Source: Phycisphaerae bacterium | GTDB taxonomy: Bacteria; Planctomycetota; Phycisphaerae; Sedimentisphaerales; Anaerobacaceae | NCBI GenBank assembly: GCA_012744475.1 | Contig: JAAYBV010000035.1 | Coordinates: 1-44,048 of the forward strand | DNA length: 44,048 nt | Reading direction: 5' to 3' | Position numbers and translations under genes: made by a program | Notes under the pieces: model-generated | Seen by the model: only the letters and a program-made list of their open reading frames with translations | The model's database searches: none | What the model was told of the DNA's origin: nothing | Shown: piece after piece, positions 1-8,457 of the stretch | How positions within the stretch are numbered: the first letter of the stretch is position 1 | Layout of the letters: every line of letters begins with the position of its first letter

Positions 1-3000
1 AGATTCAGGTTGATCGTCTCGCTGCCGATGTTGACCAGCTCGATGTACTCGGCGTTCGGATCGAGCGGATGGTACATGACCTCGCTGATCCGCAGATTCT
101 CAGCCACCGGCCCGACACTGAACGTCGCCTCATTCAACGCACTCCACGCGGAGCCCTGCAACGAGCGGGCCATAACACGCACGCTCCGACCGGGCGTCAG
201 CGGCCTTGTATACTGGACCGCTTTGGGGCTGATCCCGCCGCCCGTGCCACCCGAGGCGCTCCGGACCGCTCCGAGAGTAGCAGAGAACAGGAAATCCGAA
301 CTCGTCGAGGAGATGTTCAGCGCCTGAACGGCCAGGAGATTCCGCCCGGCGTGCAGCGCGTTGCGGTAGGCAGAGACATCGATCGGTTCGAATTCGACCG
401 CGTTGAGATCAGAGTTCTGGGCGTTGGCCGCCGAGATCCAGATCGGCTCGCCATCGAAGTTGCGCCGCGCGATCTCCACGCCATTGAGGTACGCAATGAA
501 CCCGTCATCGTATCGCACGTCGAGCGCCAGATTCGGCAGGTCCGCCAGGACCTTTTGGGAAACATCGAACGGAATTCGGATGTAGCAGGTCGTGCTGCGA
601 CCATACATCGATCCGGCAACGTCGATGTCGAAGAACTGCTCGTAGCCGGAGCTACGTTCGAAACCCACCCCTCCGGTGCCGCTGGTCCAGGTCGAATCAT
701 CAAAGGTTGGACTGCTTCGCCACGCGGGATTGATCGGGATCGAAGGGACAAACACGCGCTTGGCCGCATCCTCCGCGACCAGCAGCAGCCCGTCATCGGC
801 GCCGGCGGAAGCCGCCCGCTCGGGAAGGCGCGGATCGCTGCCGTCGAGCGTGTACCAGATCGTGCCGTCCGCATCGCGCATCGCGATCTCGCCCCCTGTG
901 GCGACGGCGCCACCATGCTGATAACGGCCGTCGACGTAGAAGACGGGGGCATCCACGTTGGGATACAGCTTTGCACTGCGAAACTGCTGAAGCACGATCC
1001 CTGTTCGCTGTGGGAGATAGTAGTTGAGAATCCAGCCTCGTCCGGCCCGTCCATCGTTGTATCGTTCGTCCCGGTCGTACCAGTCCTCCAGCGTCAGCGG
1101 CGTGCCGTGGTGCTCGTCGCCCCACCGCGCGGACTCTCCGATGATGGCCATCTCCACCTCCCCGGAGAGCCGCTCGTAGCGGGCGATCAGCGGCTCGGGC
1201 GTCAACACACCGCCGTTGAGAAGAAAGCGATGCACGCGGTCGGCAAAGAGCATCCGATACTCGGGGTTGTCCTCCAGATACCGATGGGGCTCGCCGGCCG
1301 AGGAGAAGTTGTTCTGCAGCGCATTCTTATTGAGCGGCGAGCGGCCCAGATTGTTGCCGATCGTGTTTTCGTAGTCCCAGGTGTAGAACTTGAAGCCCGT
1401 GCTCGCGGGCGAGCGGTCACGTCCGGCCCACCAGTTCTTCCAGGGCCAGTCCCAGTTGCCGCCCCAGACGTTGACGATGAGATAGTCGATGTAGTTGGTC
1501 ACGTCCAGGAGCACAGGGCGCCCCGGATCGCGTGTCCCGTCCGCATGGTTCCCCTGGAGCCTCTGGTACGCCTCCTGCGACGTAGCGGCGCTGCGGCACA
1601 GGCTAACCATCTGGTTCCAGGCGTTGCGGTCTCCGTCCTCCACCTCATCGACGTGAATGGCGTCCCATTGGTCCTCATCGCCTCCGTAGTAACTGGCGGA
1701 GAAGGAGGCATCGGGACGCTCGACGGGATTGTAGAGCCCCCAATAAAGGCCGTTGACGTACAGATGGACGAACATCCCGTGCGGCGCGATGTGGCCTGTC
1801 GCTCTCTGCAGCTCGCGGCCGAACTCGTCCCGCGTGTATTGCTCGGTGTACCGCGCGTCGCTCCAGGCATAGCCGTCGTTGGCCCCGGCGCGAAGCGTGA
1901 TCGTGTTGAACTCGTCCACGGCGCTTTCGCCGAACAAGGGGTATCGCAGCTTCGAGGCTCCGTAGGCGCTCTTGAACAGGAGCCGGAACGACTTCTTCTT
2001 CGTCAGTCCCCATTCGCGGAAGGCCCCGCCCTGAATGCGCACGCCGCAATCGCTCTGGAAGCTGTCACGACCATCGGGGTAAATCCATTCAACTGAGGCC
2101 GGCCGCTCCCACAACTCGCCCCGCCGATTGGGATTGGCGTAGATGCCTCTTTGCGCACCAAACATGTCGTCTTTGGTCGTCACCAGGGACATCGAGGGAA
2201 TCGAGAGAAGCGACGATCTCATCAGGGCCTTGTAACGAGGATCGTTGACAATATCGGGGTCCATCTCATAGTCGGCCAGGGTCCCGCCCCAGGTAGTGGG
2301 GAAACCGGAAGGGAACCGTGTTTGCGCCACCACGTTGTCGAGGAATATGTAGGTGTGCGTGGCCGCACGGCTGGACTTCCATCCTTCCTTGATGGCGCAG
2401 GCCCGAATGCACGTGGTGCCCAGAACGAAGATGGGACCGGTATACACCGTGCCGGTCCGTCCGTGTCCGGTGTCGGCGCCCGGCTCGCTGCCGTCGAACG
2501 TGTAGTAGATGGTCACGCCGGGCGTGTCACACGTGACGCGCAGCTCGAAAGGCGCATCGTAGAAACCGCGTTCGTGGCTGAACCGCAGGTCGTCCACGAA
2601 CCCCGCGTACACCGAGACGTTTGTCGACCCCGGCGTGGGGAACCCGAGGAACTGCCAGGGACCGACACCGTCGGGAACACGGCCGTACGAGACGTCCGGG
2701 GATTGCTCGCCGTATTCGACCTGGTCGATCAGGGTCTTCCCGTCGGCGGCATACAGATACAGCCCATCTCCTGCGGCGCTCAATCGGAACCCCGCGTGCA
2801 GGCCTGTATCGCCAACATCGTCGTCGGCCCATATCACCAGGAAGCCCCCCGCCGCGATCCGCGTCAGAGACGGCTTGCCGGTCGGGATTTGCCAGCGAGT
2901 CGAATCATCGGCGTTGTCCGTCAGATACATCCCGCCGACGTCAACGGGCACATTCGTCGGATTGTGCAGCTCGATCCAATCGTCATACTGGCCCTGGGGG

Positions 3001-3143
3001 TCTTTCACACTCTGATGGTTCGAGGCCAGCAATTCGTTGATCACCACAGAAGCGCCATCCTGGGCAAGGCAATTGGCGTCTCGGCTGGCAGCCACGCAGA
3101 GAATCAGCGCGACGACACCGAGGATTCTGACAGATGTGACCAC
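1..3143 (-). CDS. Secreted lamin-tail / chitobiase-like / CotH-kinase-like protein (3' end outside window)
   Basis: The reading frame opens at a GTG preceded by GGGAGGA at good spacing and stays open to the left edge, giving about 1,047 residues with the C-terminus missing. Residues 1-28 form a signal peptide (VRILGVVALILCVAAS). A lamin-tail domain follows (about 33-145; VINELLASN, DWIELHNP). Next come a chitobiase C-terminal-like beta domain (about 200-270; YYTFDGSEPG), a CotH-like domain (about 350-650; GVRIQGG, KKKSFRLLFK, GLYWGLYNP), a second chitobiase-like segment (about 750-770; WYTLDGSDPR) and the start of another lamin-tail domain (about 1020; NAEYIELVNIG). Such mosaics are frequent in Planctomycetota and are thought to be surface or extracellular proteins. 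Spore-coat CotH proteins are atypical protein kinases, but kinase activity here is not shown. The gene lies 185 bases behind the ComEA-like gene and may be cotranscribed with it. Confidence 0.85.
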   Translation of the reverse strand, partial: MVTSVRILGVVALILCVAASRDANCLAQDGASVVINELLASNHQSVKDPQGQYDDWIELHNPTNVPVDVGGMYLTDNADDSTRWQIPTGKPSLTRIAAGGFLVIWADDDVGDTGLHAGFRLSAAGDGLYLYAADGKTLIDQVEYGEQSPDVSYGRVPDGVGPWQFLGFPTPGSTNVSVYAGFVDDLRFSHERGFYDAPFELRVTCDTPGVTIYYTFDGSEPGADTGHGRTGTVYTGPIFVLGTTCIRACAIKEGWKSSRAATHTYIFLDNVVAQTRFPSGFPTTWGGTLADYEMDPDIVNDPRYKALMRSSLLSIPSMSLVTTKDDMFGAQRGIYANPNRRGELWERPASVEWIYPDGRDSFQSDCGVRIQGGAFREWGLTKKKSFRLLFKSAYGASKLRYPLFGESAVDEFNTITLRAGANDGYAWSDARYTEQYTRDEFGRELQRATGHIAPHGMFVHLYVNGLYWGLYNPVERPDASFSASYYGGDEDQWDAIHVDEVEDGDRNAWNQMVSLCRSAATSQEAYQRLQGNHADGTRDPGRPVLLDVTNYIDYLIVNVWGGNWDWPWKNWWAGRDRSPASTGFKFYTWDYENTIGNNLGRSPLNKNALQNNFSSAGEPHRYLEDNPEYRMLFADRVHRFLLNGGVLTPEPLIARYERLSGEVEMAIIGESARWGDEHHGTPLTLEDWYDRDERYNDGRAGRGWILNYYLPQRTGIVLQQFRSAKLYPNVDAPVFYVDGRYQHGGAVATGGEIAMRDADGTIWYTLDGSDPRLPERAASAGADDGLLLVAEDAAKRVFVPSIPINPAWRSSPTFDDSTWTSGTGGVGFERSSGYEQFFDIDVAGSMYGRSTTCYIRIPFDVSQKVLADLPNLALDVRYDDGFIAYLNGVEIARRNFDGEPIWISAANAQNSDLNAVEFEPIDVSAYRNALHAGRNLLAVQALNISSTSSDFLFSATLGAVRSASGGTGGGISPKAVQYTRPLTPGRSVRVMARSLQGSAWSALNEATFSVGPVAENLRISEVMYHPLDPNAEYIELVNIGSETINLN

Positions 3144-3328
3144 CTTGATCCTCCCTTTCGAATCGATACGACGTCGCTGCTTTTCCCCAGCGAAGAGGCT
3201 TTTCCGGACGATGCCGGGCGCCTGACAGTAGGATTGTACCACAAATCAGGGCCCGAGGTCAACTGCACGTCCGGCCTACAGGAGACGCTTGCCGAAGAAG
3301 AAATCTGGCGAAAAACGAGGGAACGGGG

Positions 3329-3748
3329 TCACGGACGCGGCTGTTCGCCCACTGGAGACGCCGAGTCGTCAAAGGCAGACGAACTGAACTCGAGCCAGTC
3401 CGCAATGTCCTGAGCGGTCTTCGGGCCGATGCCTTTGATCCTCTCCAGGTCCTCGGGACGGCGAAACGCCACGCCGCCGGTCTTTCCACACACCGCGTCG
3501 CGGTAGGCCGCAATCGCGCGGGCCCGCGTCAGGCCGATGCCGGGCAGTCGGATCAGGCTGCCGACAGGCGCCGTGTTGGGATTGAGCTTCTCGTGGGTGT
3601 AGGCCCCTCGTGCCTCGTTGCGGACAAGGACCATTACGACAAAGCACATCGCAAGCACTACGGACAGACAGGAGCAGACCACCAATCCAATAGACTGAAG
3701 GAGCCGCCTGCTTTCACCCTCGCTCGCATTCGAATGGTCCGGCGTCAT
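3329..3748 (-). CDS. Membrane-anchored ComEA-like helix-hairpin-helix protein
   Basis: This 139-aa protein has one transmembrane segment (about residues 19-43, CSCLSVVLAMCFVVMVLV). A tandem helix-hairpin-helix domain follows (about 54-118), with the typical KLNPNTAP start, LPGIGLTRARAIAAYR and IKGIGPKTAQDIADWL. This is the ComEA / T2SS-K-associated HhH_3 fold, which binds double-stranded DNA non-specifically. In competent bacteria ComEA captures DNA outside the cytoplasmic membrane; orphan copies like this one are common and their role is unproven. It begins 36 bases after the GH10-like gene in the same orientation, so both probably share a transcript. Start is ATG; the upstream AGG is weak. 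Confidence 0.85.
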   Translation of the reverse strand: MTPDHSNASEGESRRLLQSIGLVVCSCLSVVLAMCFVVMVLVRNEARGAYTHEKLNPNTAPVGSLIRLPGIGLTRARAIAAYRDAVCGKTGGVAFRRPEDLERIKGIGPKTAQDIADWLEFSSSAFDDSASPVGEQPRP

Positions 3749-3784
3749 GGCACGCCTGCGCTTCGCTTCCTGTCCGTTGCCTGT

Positions 3785-5260
3785 CTACCGCTTGAACATC
3801 GACACGTGGAGCCGCTTGAGTGTCGCAAACGCTTCCTTGGGCTCCAACTGCTCCGTCAGCAGTCCGCTGTGGGCAATGACGTCGTCCGGGCCATCGGCCA
3901 GCGTCCCATAGTTGACCGCCTCGACAAAGGGCTTGCTCAGAACGACCTTATAGAACCGGTCGAGCCACTGCGCCTGCCGGGTCTGATCCCACTTTCGATG
4001 CCACAAGCCGGCCACTTCGACGTCGAACGGACCTTTGCCGCTCTCACTGGGAATCTGGACGTCCGTGATGTGCAACGGCTTGGCCACTGGACCAAAGCAA
4101 TCCAGAATCGACGAAATCTGCATCATGTCCCGCAGGTGCATGCCGGTCTCGTCCTTACCGAAGCGCATCTGCAATCCGAAGGCATCGAAGCTGGTGCCGC
4201 TCTGGACGACCATGTCCATGTAGACGAACGGCGGGATGCTGCCCGGCGTGGTGGCATAATACTCGCCCCACGGGCAGTTGACCTCGATGACGCGAACGCC
4301 GCGGCTGCCGGCCGCACGCACGGCCATGTTGGCGGCCCGCGTCATCTCCAGAATCTGCTCGAAGTTAAAGTTGAACTGGTTGACCGCGTTGAGCCCGTTG
4401 ATGACGTACCACCGATGCACCACCGCCGCATAGCGCCCCACGACCTTGGAAACGAACTGGTAGGCCGTCTCGCGAATCTTCTCGAACCCCAGGCCGGAAC
4501 GGAGAAGCCAGTCCGGCAGGCTCTCCTTCGAGAAATGCAGCAGCGGTCCGGCGCTGAGAACGGCTTTGCGCCGACTCAGCATCGTGATGCACGCGTCCAG
4601 ATCGGAGAAGTCGTAATGGCCCTGCCGAGACTCAATCCTCGCCCAGTTGACCGGAACCGTCACCGAGGCGAACAACTCCGCCAGCCGATCGACGTACGCC
4701 GACTTGGTCATCAGAGTCGGATCGATTCGACATCCCAGACACCCTCGGCTGAAGCCGTGGCTCTTGCGACGCCTGTCGAAGAGCATCTTGCCCTGACGCA
4801 CGGCCAGTTTCTCGGAATAGACCATCGCCTTGCGAAGCGATTCGTCGGCCAGTTGGGAGGCCCGCTCCGGGTCGCGCAGGTTCTGGATCGCGTCGATGAA
4901 CAGGTTCTGCGACTCCTGGGCGACGCCTTCCATCCCCTCGATTTCGTCGAAGAACGACCAGTCTTCGCGACGATTCGTGATCTGCATGAGCTTGGCGCGG
5001 ACGATCTCCACGTTCAGATTGTACGGGCGGTCGCGTTCCGGCAGGCAGGTCGTGGGGAGCATGATCCGTCCGAATCCATCGATGGGCCACAGCAGGGTCA
5101 GGCCGGCCGTCTCCATGTTCGGCCGGACGCACTCGACGCAGCCCTTCTTGAACGTGATCTTCGTGCGGCGAACGCTGATACCGTCGGTACCGAACAGATA
5201 CGCCCCACACGGAGTGAACGACTCGACTGTTTTGCCGTCTTTGAATACCTGGAACTTCAC
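3785..5260 (-). CDS. GH10-like protein with non-canonical active site
   Basis: 491 aa, no obvious signal peptide. An N-terminal beta-rich carbohydrate-binding-like part (about 1-150, including LPTTCLPERDRPYNLN) precedes a TIM barrel resembling GH10 endo-1,4-beta-xylanases (about 185-480; ARIESRQGHYDFSDLD matches the GH10 'fewxxxxP..G.fdf..aD' region). In true GH10 enzymes the acid/base Glu lies in W-x-V-x-N-E and the nucleophile in T-E-L/D. Here the equivalent positions read YVINGLN and ITDVQIP, so both glutamates are absent. An acidic stretch VIEVNCPWGEYY is well placed in the barrel and could supply alternative residues (inference). Annotation pipelines would probably call this a xylanase; that activity should not be assumed. 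Start is GTG; a sigma70-type promoter with a perfect TATAAT lies 73 bases upstream. Confidence 0.75.
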   Translation of the reverse strand: MKFQVFKDGKTVESFTPCGAYLFGTDGISVRRTKITFKKGCVECVRPNMETAGLTLLWPIDGFGRIMLPTTCLPERDRPYNLNVEIVRAKLMQITNRREDWSFFDEIEGMEGVAQESQNLFIDAIQNLRDPERASQLADESLRKAMVYSEKLAVRQGKMLFDRRRKSHGFSRGCLGCRIDPTLMTKSAYVDRLAELFASVTVPVNWARIESRQGHYDFSDLDACITMLSRRKAVLSAGPLLHFSKESLPDWLLRSGLGFEKIRETAYQFVSKVVGRYAAVVHRWYVINGLNAVNQFNFNFEQILEMTRAANMAVRAAGSRGVRVIEVNCPWGEYYATTPGSIPPFVYMDMVVQSGTSFDAFGLQMRFGKDETGMHLRDMMQISSILDCFGPVAKPLHITDVQIPSESGKGPFDVEVAGLWHRKWDQTRQAQWLDRFYKVVLSKPFVEAVNYGTLADGPDDVIAHSGLLTEQLEPKEAFATLKRLHVSMFKR

Positions 5261-5332
5261 TACATCGCCCCGATCTCACCTGACGCCCGTCGCCCTGCGG
5301 CCTGCATCACATTCGCGCCGCCGGACCGCTGC

Positions 5333-5360
5333 ATTATAACACGGACACCCCCTGTCGCAA
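5333..5360 (-). promoter_or_regulatory. Sigma70-type promoter for the GH10-like gene
   Basis: On the minus strand TTGCGA (5355-5360) and a perfect TATAAT (5333-5338) are separated by 16 bases, about 70 bases before the GTG start. It is the best -10 box in the window. Confidence 0.6.
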
Positions 5361-5407
5361 TCCCAAAACCGACAAGCCTCGGCCACGGAAGACACGGCGC
5401 AATGCTG

Positions 5408-5878
5408 TCAGTTCGCAGGGGCATCGCTGGTGCCGTAGGCGCTGTAGCATCGGACCTGCGTGTCACTGAGCAGGCTGGCGGTCTCGATGAGTCTGGCCAC
5501 CAGGGCGATCTGGCTGAACAGGGCCTCCGCCAGGTCCATGGTGGCCTGGGTCCACTGCGCATCACGATGAGCGAGGATCAGCACGAGATAGCCGCAGTTG
5601 GTGTGCTCTGTGGCCAGTTGGGCTGTCGCCACACTCTTGTCTCCCACTTGGGCGACGGCGGGTTCGAGACCGTCGTCGACCTGGGCCCACAGGTTCTGCA
5701 GAACGGTGTCCCCGGGACACATCTGGTCGAACGCCTCCGGATCGCTGGCCCAGCAATTGCCGCTGCGATCCATAATCGCCAAAAGCGGACCGTTCTCCCC
5801 CAAGGCGTCGAAGATCCGTCGGGCGACCCGCTCGTTCAAGATGTAGCCGGCCGAGAACATCGCATCGTACGTATCCAT
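5408..5878 (-). CDS. Unrecognised 156-aa cytoplasmic protein beside RsbV/RsbW genes
   Basis: I do not recognise the family. The start MDTYDAMFSAGYILNE is chosen because AGGAAGG precedes its ATG; an upstream ATG (5908) would add ten residues without a better site. The protein has no signal peptide or membrane segment. Its middle (LLAIMDRSGNCWASDPEAF, then NCGYLVLILAHRDAQ) has the alternating pattern of a GAF/PAS-like alpha-beta sensor fold, and the C-terminal part is helical (MDLAEALFSQIALVARLIE). A GAF-like sensory role tied to the anti-sigma pair upstream is possible but is inference. It follows the RsbW-like gene by about 240 bases in the same orientation. Confidence 0.6.
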   Translation of the reverse strand: MDTYDAMFSAGYILNERVARRIFDALGENGPLLAIMDRSGNCWASDPEAFDQMCPGDTVLQNLWAQVDDGLEPAVAQVGDKSVATAQLATEHTNCGYLVLILAHRDAQWTQATMDLAEALFSQIALVARLIETASLLSDTQVRCYSAYGTSDAPAN

Positions 5879-6119
5879 AGCGTCGAGTCCTTCCTGTGAG
5901 TGCAACAAACCATTTCACCGGAAGGGACTTCGACCAGATTCGGCTCTGACTTTGTGAACGACTCGGGCGACGCCCTCGATCCGCCTTCGCAGGCCGAAGG
6001 CCCGTCCAGGGCCGGACGGCAACCGCATTTATGGGACTATCATGGACCGGCAAGAGAACAAGGAAGCTCCCTGAAGTTCGGGTTTCTGCGGCATGGGACA
6101 GAACAGGAGGCTGCGGCGA

Positions 6120-6572
6120 TCACACCTGGCCGGCGTCACCAGGAGCGGGGATCGGCCGGTCCTTGTAGCGAATCATATGGACACCGTTGCCGCGTTCGTT
6201 GTACTCGAACACGTGCATGTACGCGCTCATCAGCAGAAGGCCGCGACCCTCCGGCCGATAGAGATTTTCTCCCACGCGAGGGTCGGGAACCGTCTGGGGG
6301 TTGAATCCCGACCCCTGGTCCTGGATGCGGATTTCCACCTTTTCGGGGTCGATGGCGTAGTCGATCGTCACCGTCTTGCTCGGGTCCATCTTGTTGCCGT
6401 GCTTGACCGCGTTGAGGAACGCCTCTTCGAGCGCCAGGTGCACGGCAAACACATCGTCCTTGCTGAACCCCTTCTCTCGCATCACGGCCAGAATCTGCCG
6501 GCAGGGATCGCTCATGGCGGACGGCTTGCTTTCTACAACTATGGAACACTGGATCGGCGCCTCGGACGCCAT
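6120..6572 (-). CDS. RsbW/SpoIIAB-type serine-protein kinase (anti-sigma factor)
   Basis: 150 aa, a single HATPase_c domain of the GHKL type. Visible ATP-site motifs are the N box EEAFLNAVKHGN (about 50-61), the G1 box DQGSGFNP (about 84-91) and the G2-like EGRGLLLM (about 108-115). RsbW-type proteins bind a sigma factor or other partner and phosphorylate a STAS antagonist on a serine. The presumed antagonist gene is about 105 bases upstream in the same orientation, the usual partner arrangement. No sigma factor and no PP2C-type phosphatase lies in the window, so the target is unknown. An AAGG sequence precedes the chosen ATG at a rather long distance. Confidence 0.85.
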   Translation of the reverse strand: MASEAPIQCSIVVESKPSAMSDPCRQILAVMREKGFSKDDVFAVHLALEEAFLNAVKHGNKMDPSKTVTIDYAIDPEKVEIRIQDQGSGFNPQTVPDPRVGENLYRPEGRGLLLMSAYMHVFEYNERGNGVHMIRYKDRPIPAPGDAGQV

Positions 6573-6676
6573 AGCATACTACCTTCCCGTGTACAACTCC
6601 GAAAGGCCGGTGGGCATCCGAGCAGGTCACCCGCCGACTCCGCGGCAATCGCCCCCTCCGACCGCGCCTGCCGTAT

Positions 6677-7045
6677 CTATTGACGGTCGGAAAAACTCTG
6701 CGTTGCGCTGTTCACATCTTCATATATCTCGAATACGTTGGTCAGCCGGGTGATCTTGAAAACCTCGTAGATCCCTGGGTGAATATTGCACAGCTTCAGT
6801 TGCCCCCCTTGCTCACTGACGCGTTTGCTGATGCGAATCAACAGACCCAATACCGCCGAAGAGAGAAAGCGAACATGGCGGAAATCAAGGACCAGGTGAA
6901 GGCCCCCGGCTTGCTCGATCACCGCCTCAACGGATTCGCGCAGGGCGCGCACATCCGTATCCTCCAGAATCTTGTCATCGGTGAATGCCACCACGGTGGC
7001 ACCCTCCCGATACTCCACACTGACTCGAGGCTGAATGGCCGCCAT
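6677..7045 (-). CDS. STAS-domain anti-sigma factor antagonist (RsbV/SpoIIAA type)
   Basis: 122 aa, one STAS domain over nearly the whole length. The conserved strand-helix LVLDFRHVRFLSSAVLGLL (about 51-69) carries the Ser-Ser pair where SpoIIAA-type antagonists are phosphorylated. When unphosphorylated such proteins sequester the anti-sigma kinase and free its target. The first gene of a likely operon with the RsbW-like gene. ATG start with GGGAG about ten bases upstream. The C-terminus is slightly longer than the typical 100-110 aa antagonist. Confidence 0.87.
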   Translation of the reverse strand: MAAIQPRVSVEYREGATVVAFTDDKILEDTDVRALRESVEAVIEQAGGLHLVLDFRHVRFLSSAVLGLLIRISKRVSEQGGQLKLCNIHPGIYEVFKITRLTNVFEIYEDVNSATQSFSDRQ

Positions 7046-7489
7046 AGCTCAGGTCTCCCGAAAAGACACCAAGGAAAGCGCGCATGCTAAAGGACAACGA
7101 CCAGCCTGTCAAGGATTTTGGATGACGCCGTTTTTTTTCAACCACGGGCTCCCATGCCCTGTCTTTCGGCCCGGGCGACCGCTGCGACGCCGGACAAATT
7201 CCCATTTTTCTGACAAGAAATCTCTTGCTATTCGGAGTAGACAATGGATACTACTATCTGATCAGCGCGGCGGTCGCGGGAGTGTTGCTGCCGGTCGCCG
7301 ACACAACAGACAGGCAATCGTGGGGTCCATGAGACGTTCTGAATTGCAGTGCCTTCTCTTCCGGCCGCTGGCATTCTATGCAGAAGCCAGAGAGACGGGC
7401 CTCACGTACTCGGATGGTGCCGAGACGTTCGCTTGGCAGAGGATGAAAAGGAATCACCGGTAGTTCTGGAAGGACAAAAGGAGAACGAC
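7046..7489. other. 444-base divergent intergenic region
   Basis: This separates the STAS gene (minus) from the Rrf2 gene (plus), so it must hold promoters for both. I see no coding region I would defend. It contains an eight-T run (7133-7140), an AT-richer patch around 7196-7260, and a short inverted repeat CTCGG-6-CCGAG at 7409-7424 about 65 bases before the Rrf2 start. Rrf2 proteins often repress their own promoter through a dyad, so this could be an operator, but nothing here proves it. Confidence 0.4.
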
Positions 7490-7891
7490 ATGAGAGTCAG
7501 CAGATCGACAGGATACGCCCTTTTGGCAGTCGGTTATATCGCCAAACACCAGGGGAAAGGGGTGGTGTTGTCCCAGGACGTTTCGAAAGAATATGATATT
7601 CCGCTGGAATACCTGCTCAAGATTCTCCAGCAACTGGTCCGTGCGAACGTGCTGCGCAGCAAGCGTGGCCCCCGGGGCGGCTTCTCGCTGGCCAAACCCA
7701 CGAGTAAGATCACGATGCTGGAGATCATCGAGGCCGTGGACGGCCCGCTAACGGGAGAGCTGAATCTGGCCGAGCAGGCCGGCAGGGACAAATACGGCGT
7801 CAAGGCCGAACAGGCCTACAACAAGGCGATTTCTCAGGCGAGGAGCGTGTTCCAGAAGGCCAAGCTCTCGACCTTGCTCACAACGAAGTAG
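7490..7891 (+). CDS. Rrf2-family transcriptional regulator
   Basis: 133 aa starting at MRVSRSTGYALLAV, with AAGGAG just upstream; a longer reading frame exists but lacks a site. The N-terminal winged helix is typical of Rrf2 (SKEYDIPLEYLLKILQQLVRANVLRSKRGPRGGFSLAKP, about 32-70, the recognition helix and RGxxGGF wing). The dimerisation helix carries ITMLEIIEAVDGPL. The three cysteines that bind the Fe-S cluster in IscR/NsrR-type members are absent (no cysteine at all), so it either senses something else or is cluster-free. No isc, suf or nitrosative-stress genes are adjacent; the MazG-like gene follows by 86 bases. Confidence 0.88.
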   Translation: MRVSRSTGYALLAVGYIAKHQGKGVVLSQDVSKEYDIPLEYLLKILQQLVRANVLRSKRGPRGGFSLAKPTSKITMLEIIEAVDGPLTGELNLAEQAGRDKYGVKAEQAYNKAISQARSVFQKAKLSTLLTTK

Positions 7892-7977
7892 CCGCCGGAA
7901 TCCCGCCGGCGCGGTGGCGGAGGCCATCAACGTGGAAAGTGTCGGACCGTTCAAGAAGGTCGGGGTGCGCGCCAAGA

Positions 7978-8250
7978 ATGCAGATCCGTGAATTTCAGGA
8001 GCTGATCGCCCGCAAATACAAAGAGCGGGACATGGAACGCGGAGTCTCCCGCACGTTCCTCTGGTTCATCGAGGAAGTCGGAGAGCTGGCGACGGCGCTG
8101 GCTTCACAGGACCAGGAGAACCGGGCCGAAGAGTTCGCCGATGTCTTCGCCTGGCTCTGCACGCTGGCGAACATCACCGACATCGATCTGGAGGATGCCT
8201 GCCGCAAGTACACGGAGGGCCGCGTCAAAGACGGGTTCAAGCCCAAGTAG
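7978..8250 (+). CDS. MazG-like nucleotide pyrophosphohydrolase-domain protein
   Basis: 90 aa, all-alpha MazG/dUTPase-like fold. The metal-binding pattern is visible: FIEEVGELATAL (E-E-x-x-E, about 24-35) followed by EEFADVFAWL (E-x-x-D, about 45-54). Family members hydrolyse nucleoside triphosphates to monophosphate and pyrophosphate, often as house-cleaning enzymes; the substrate is not predictable. The ATG at 7978 fits the family length; a GTG at 7939 would add 13 arginine-rich residues. Neither has a strong ribosome-binding site, so translation coupled to the upstream Rrf2 gene is possible. Confidence 0.82.
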   Translation: MQIREFQELIARKYKERDMERGVSRTFLWFIEEVGELATALASQDQENRAEEFADVFAWLCTLANITDIDLEDACRKYTEGRVKDGFKPK

Positions 8251-8358
8251 GCATACAGGGGATGCCTATTTCGCAGGCCGACGATGCGATGTTCCGGTCA
8301 TGTGAGGTACTGTGCGCGTACGTTTGGCAGCAGTTCCAGGGTCTATTCCGGCCGCTTG

Positions 8359-8457
8359 TCACGCCTTCTTCCTAAACGTCCGGCTCAGGCAGAAGACCGT
8401 CAGCGCCAGGATGGCGCCCCAACTGAGCACGAGAAAGACCCACCCTGACAGACTCAT
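8359..8457 (-). CDS. 32-aa MetS-like small subunit of NSS transporter
   Basis: A very short gene whose ATG overlaps the stop of the symporter gene in the sequence ATGA (four-base overlap), so translation is almost certainly coupled. The product is MSLSGWVFLVLSWGAILALT followed by VFCLSRTFRKKA: one hydrophobic helix with a polar, basic tail. This is the layout of the MetS / 'NSS transporter small subunit' peptides that accompany bacterial neurotransmitter:sodium symporters, as in the MetPS methionine/alanine system. It probably inserts in the membrane and assists the transporter. No recognisable terminator follows. Confidence 0.75.
   Translation of the reverse strand: MSLSGWVFLVLSWGAILALTVFCLSRTFRKKA

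Noticed and set aside
69-3413. Long plus-strand open frames (69-2096 and 2151-3413)
   Set aside because: They mirror the LTD/CotH gene on the other strand, have no family resemblance, are arginine-rich and lack start signals: typical high-GC shadow frames.
5983-6020. Hairpins (CCTTCG...CGAAGG and CGTCC...GGACG) after the RsbW gene
   Set aside because: No T-run on the minus strand; not convincing as a terminator.
7133-7140. Eight-T run as terminator
   Set aside because: No stable stem precedes it and it lies in a divergent promoter region.
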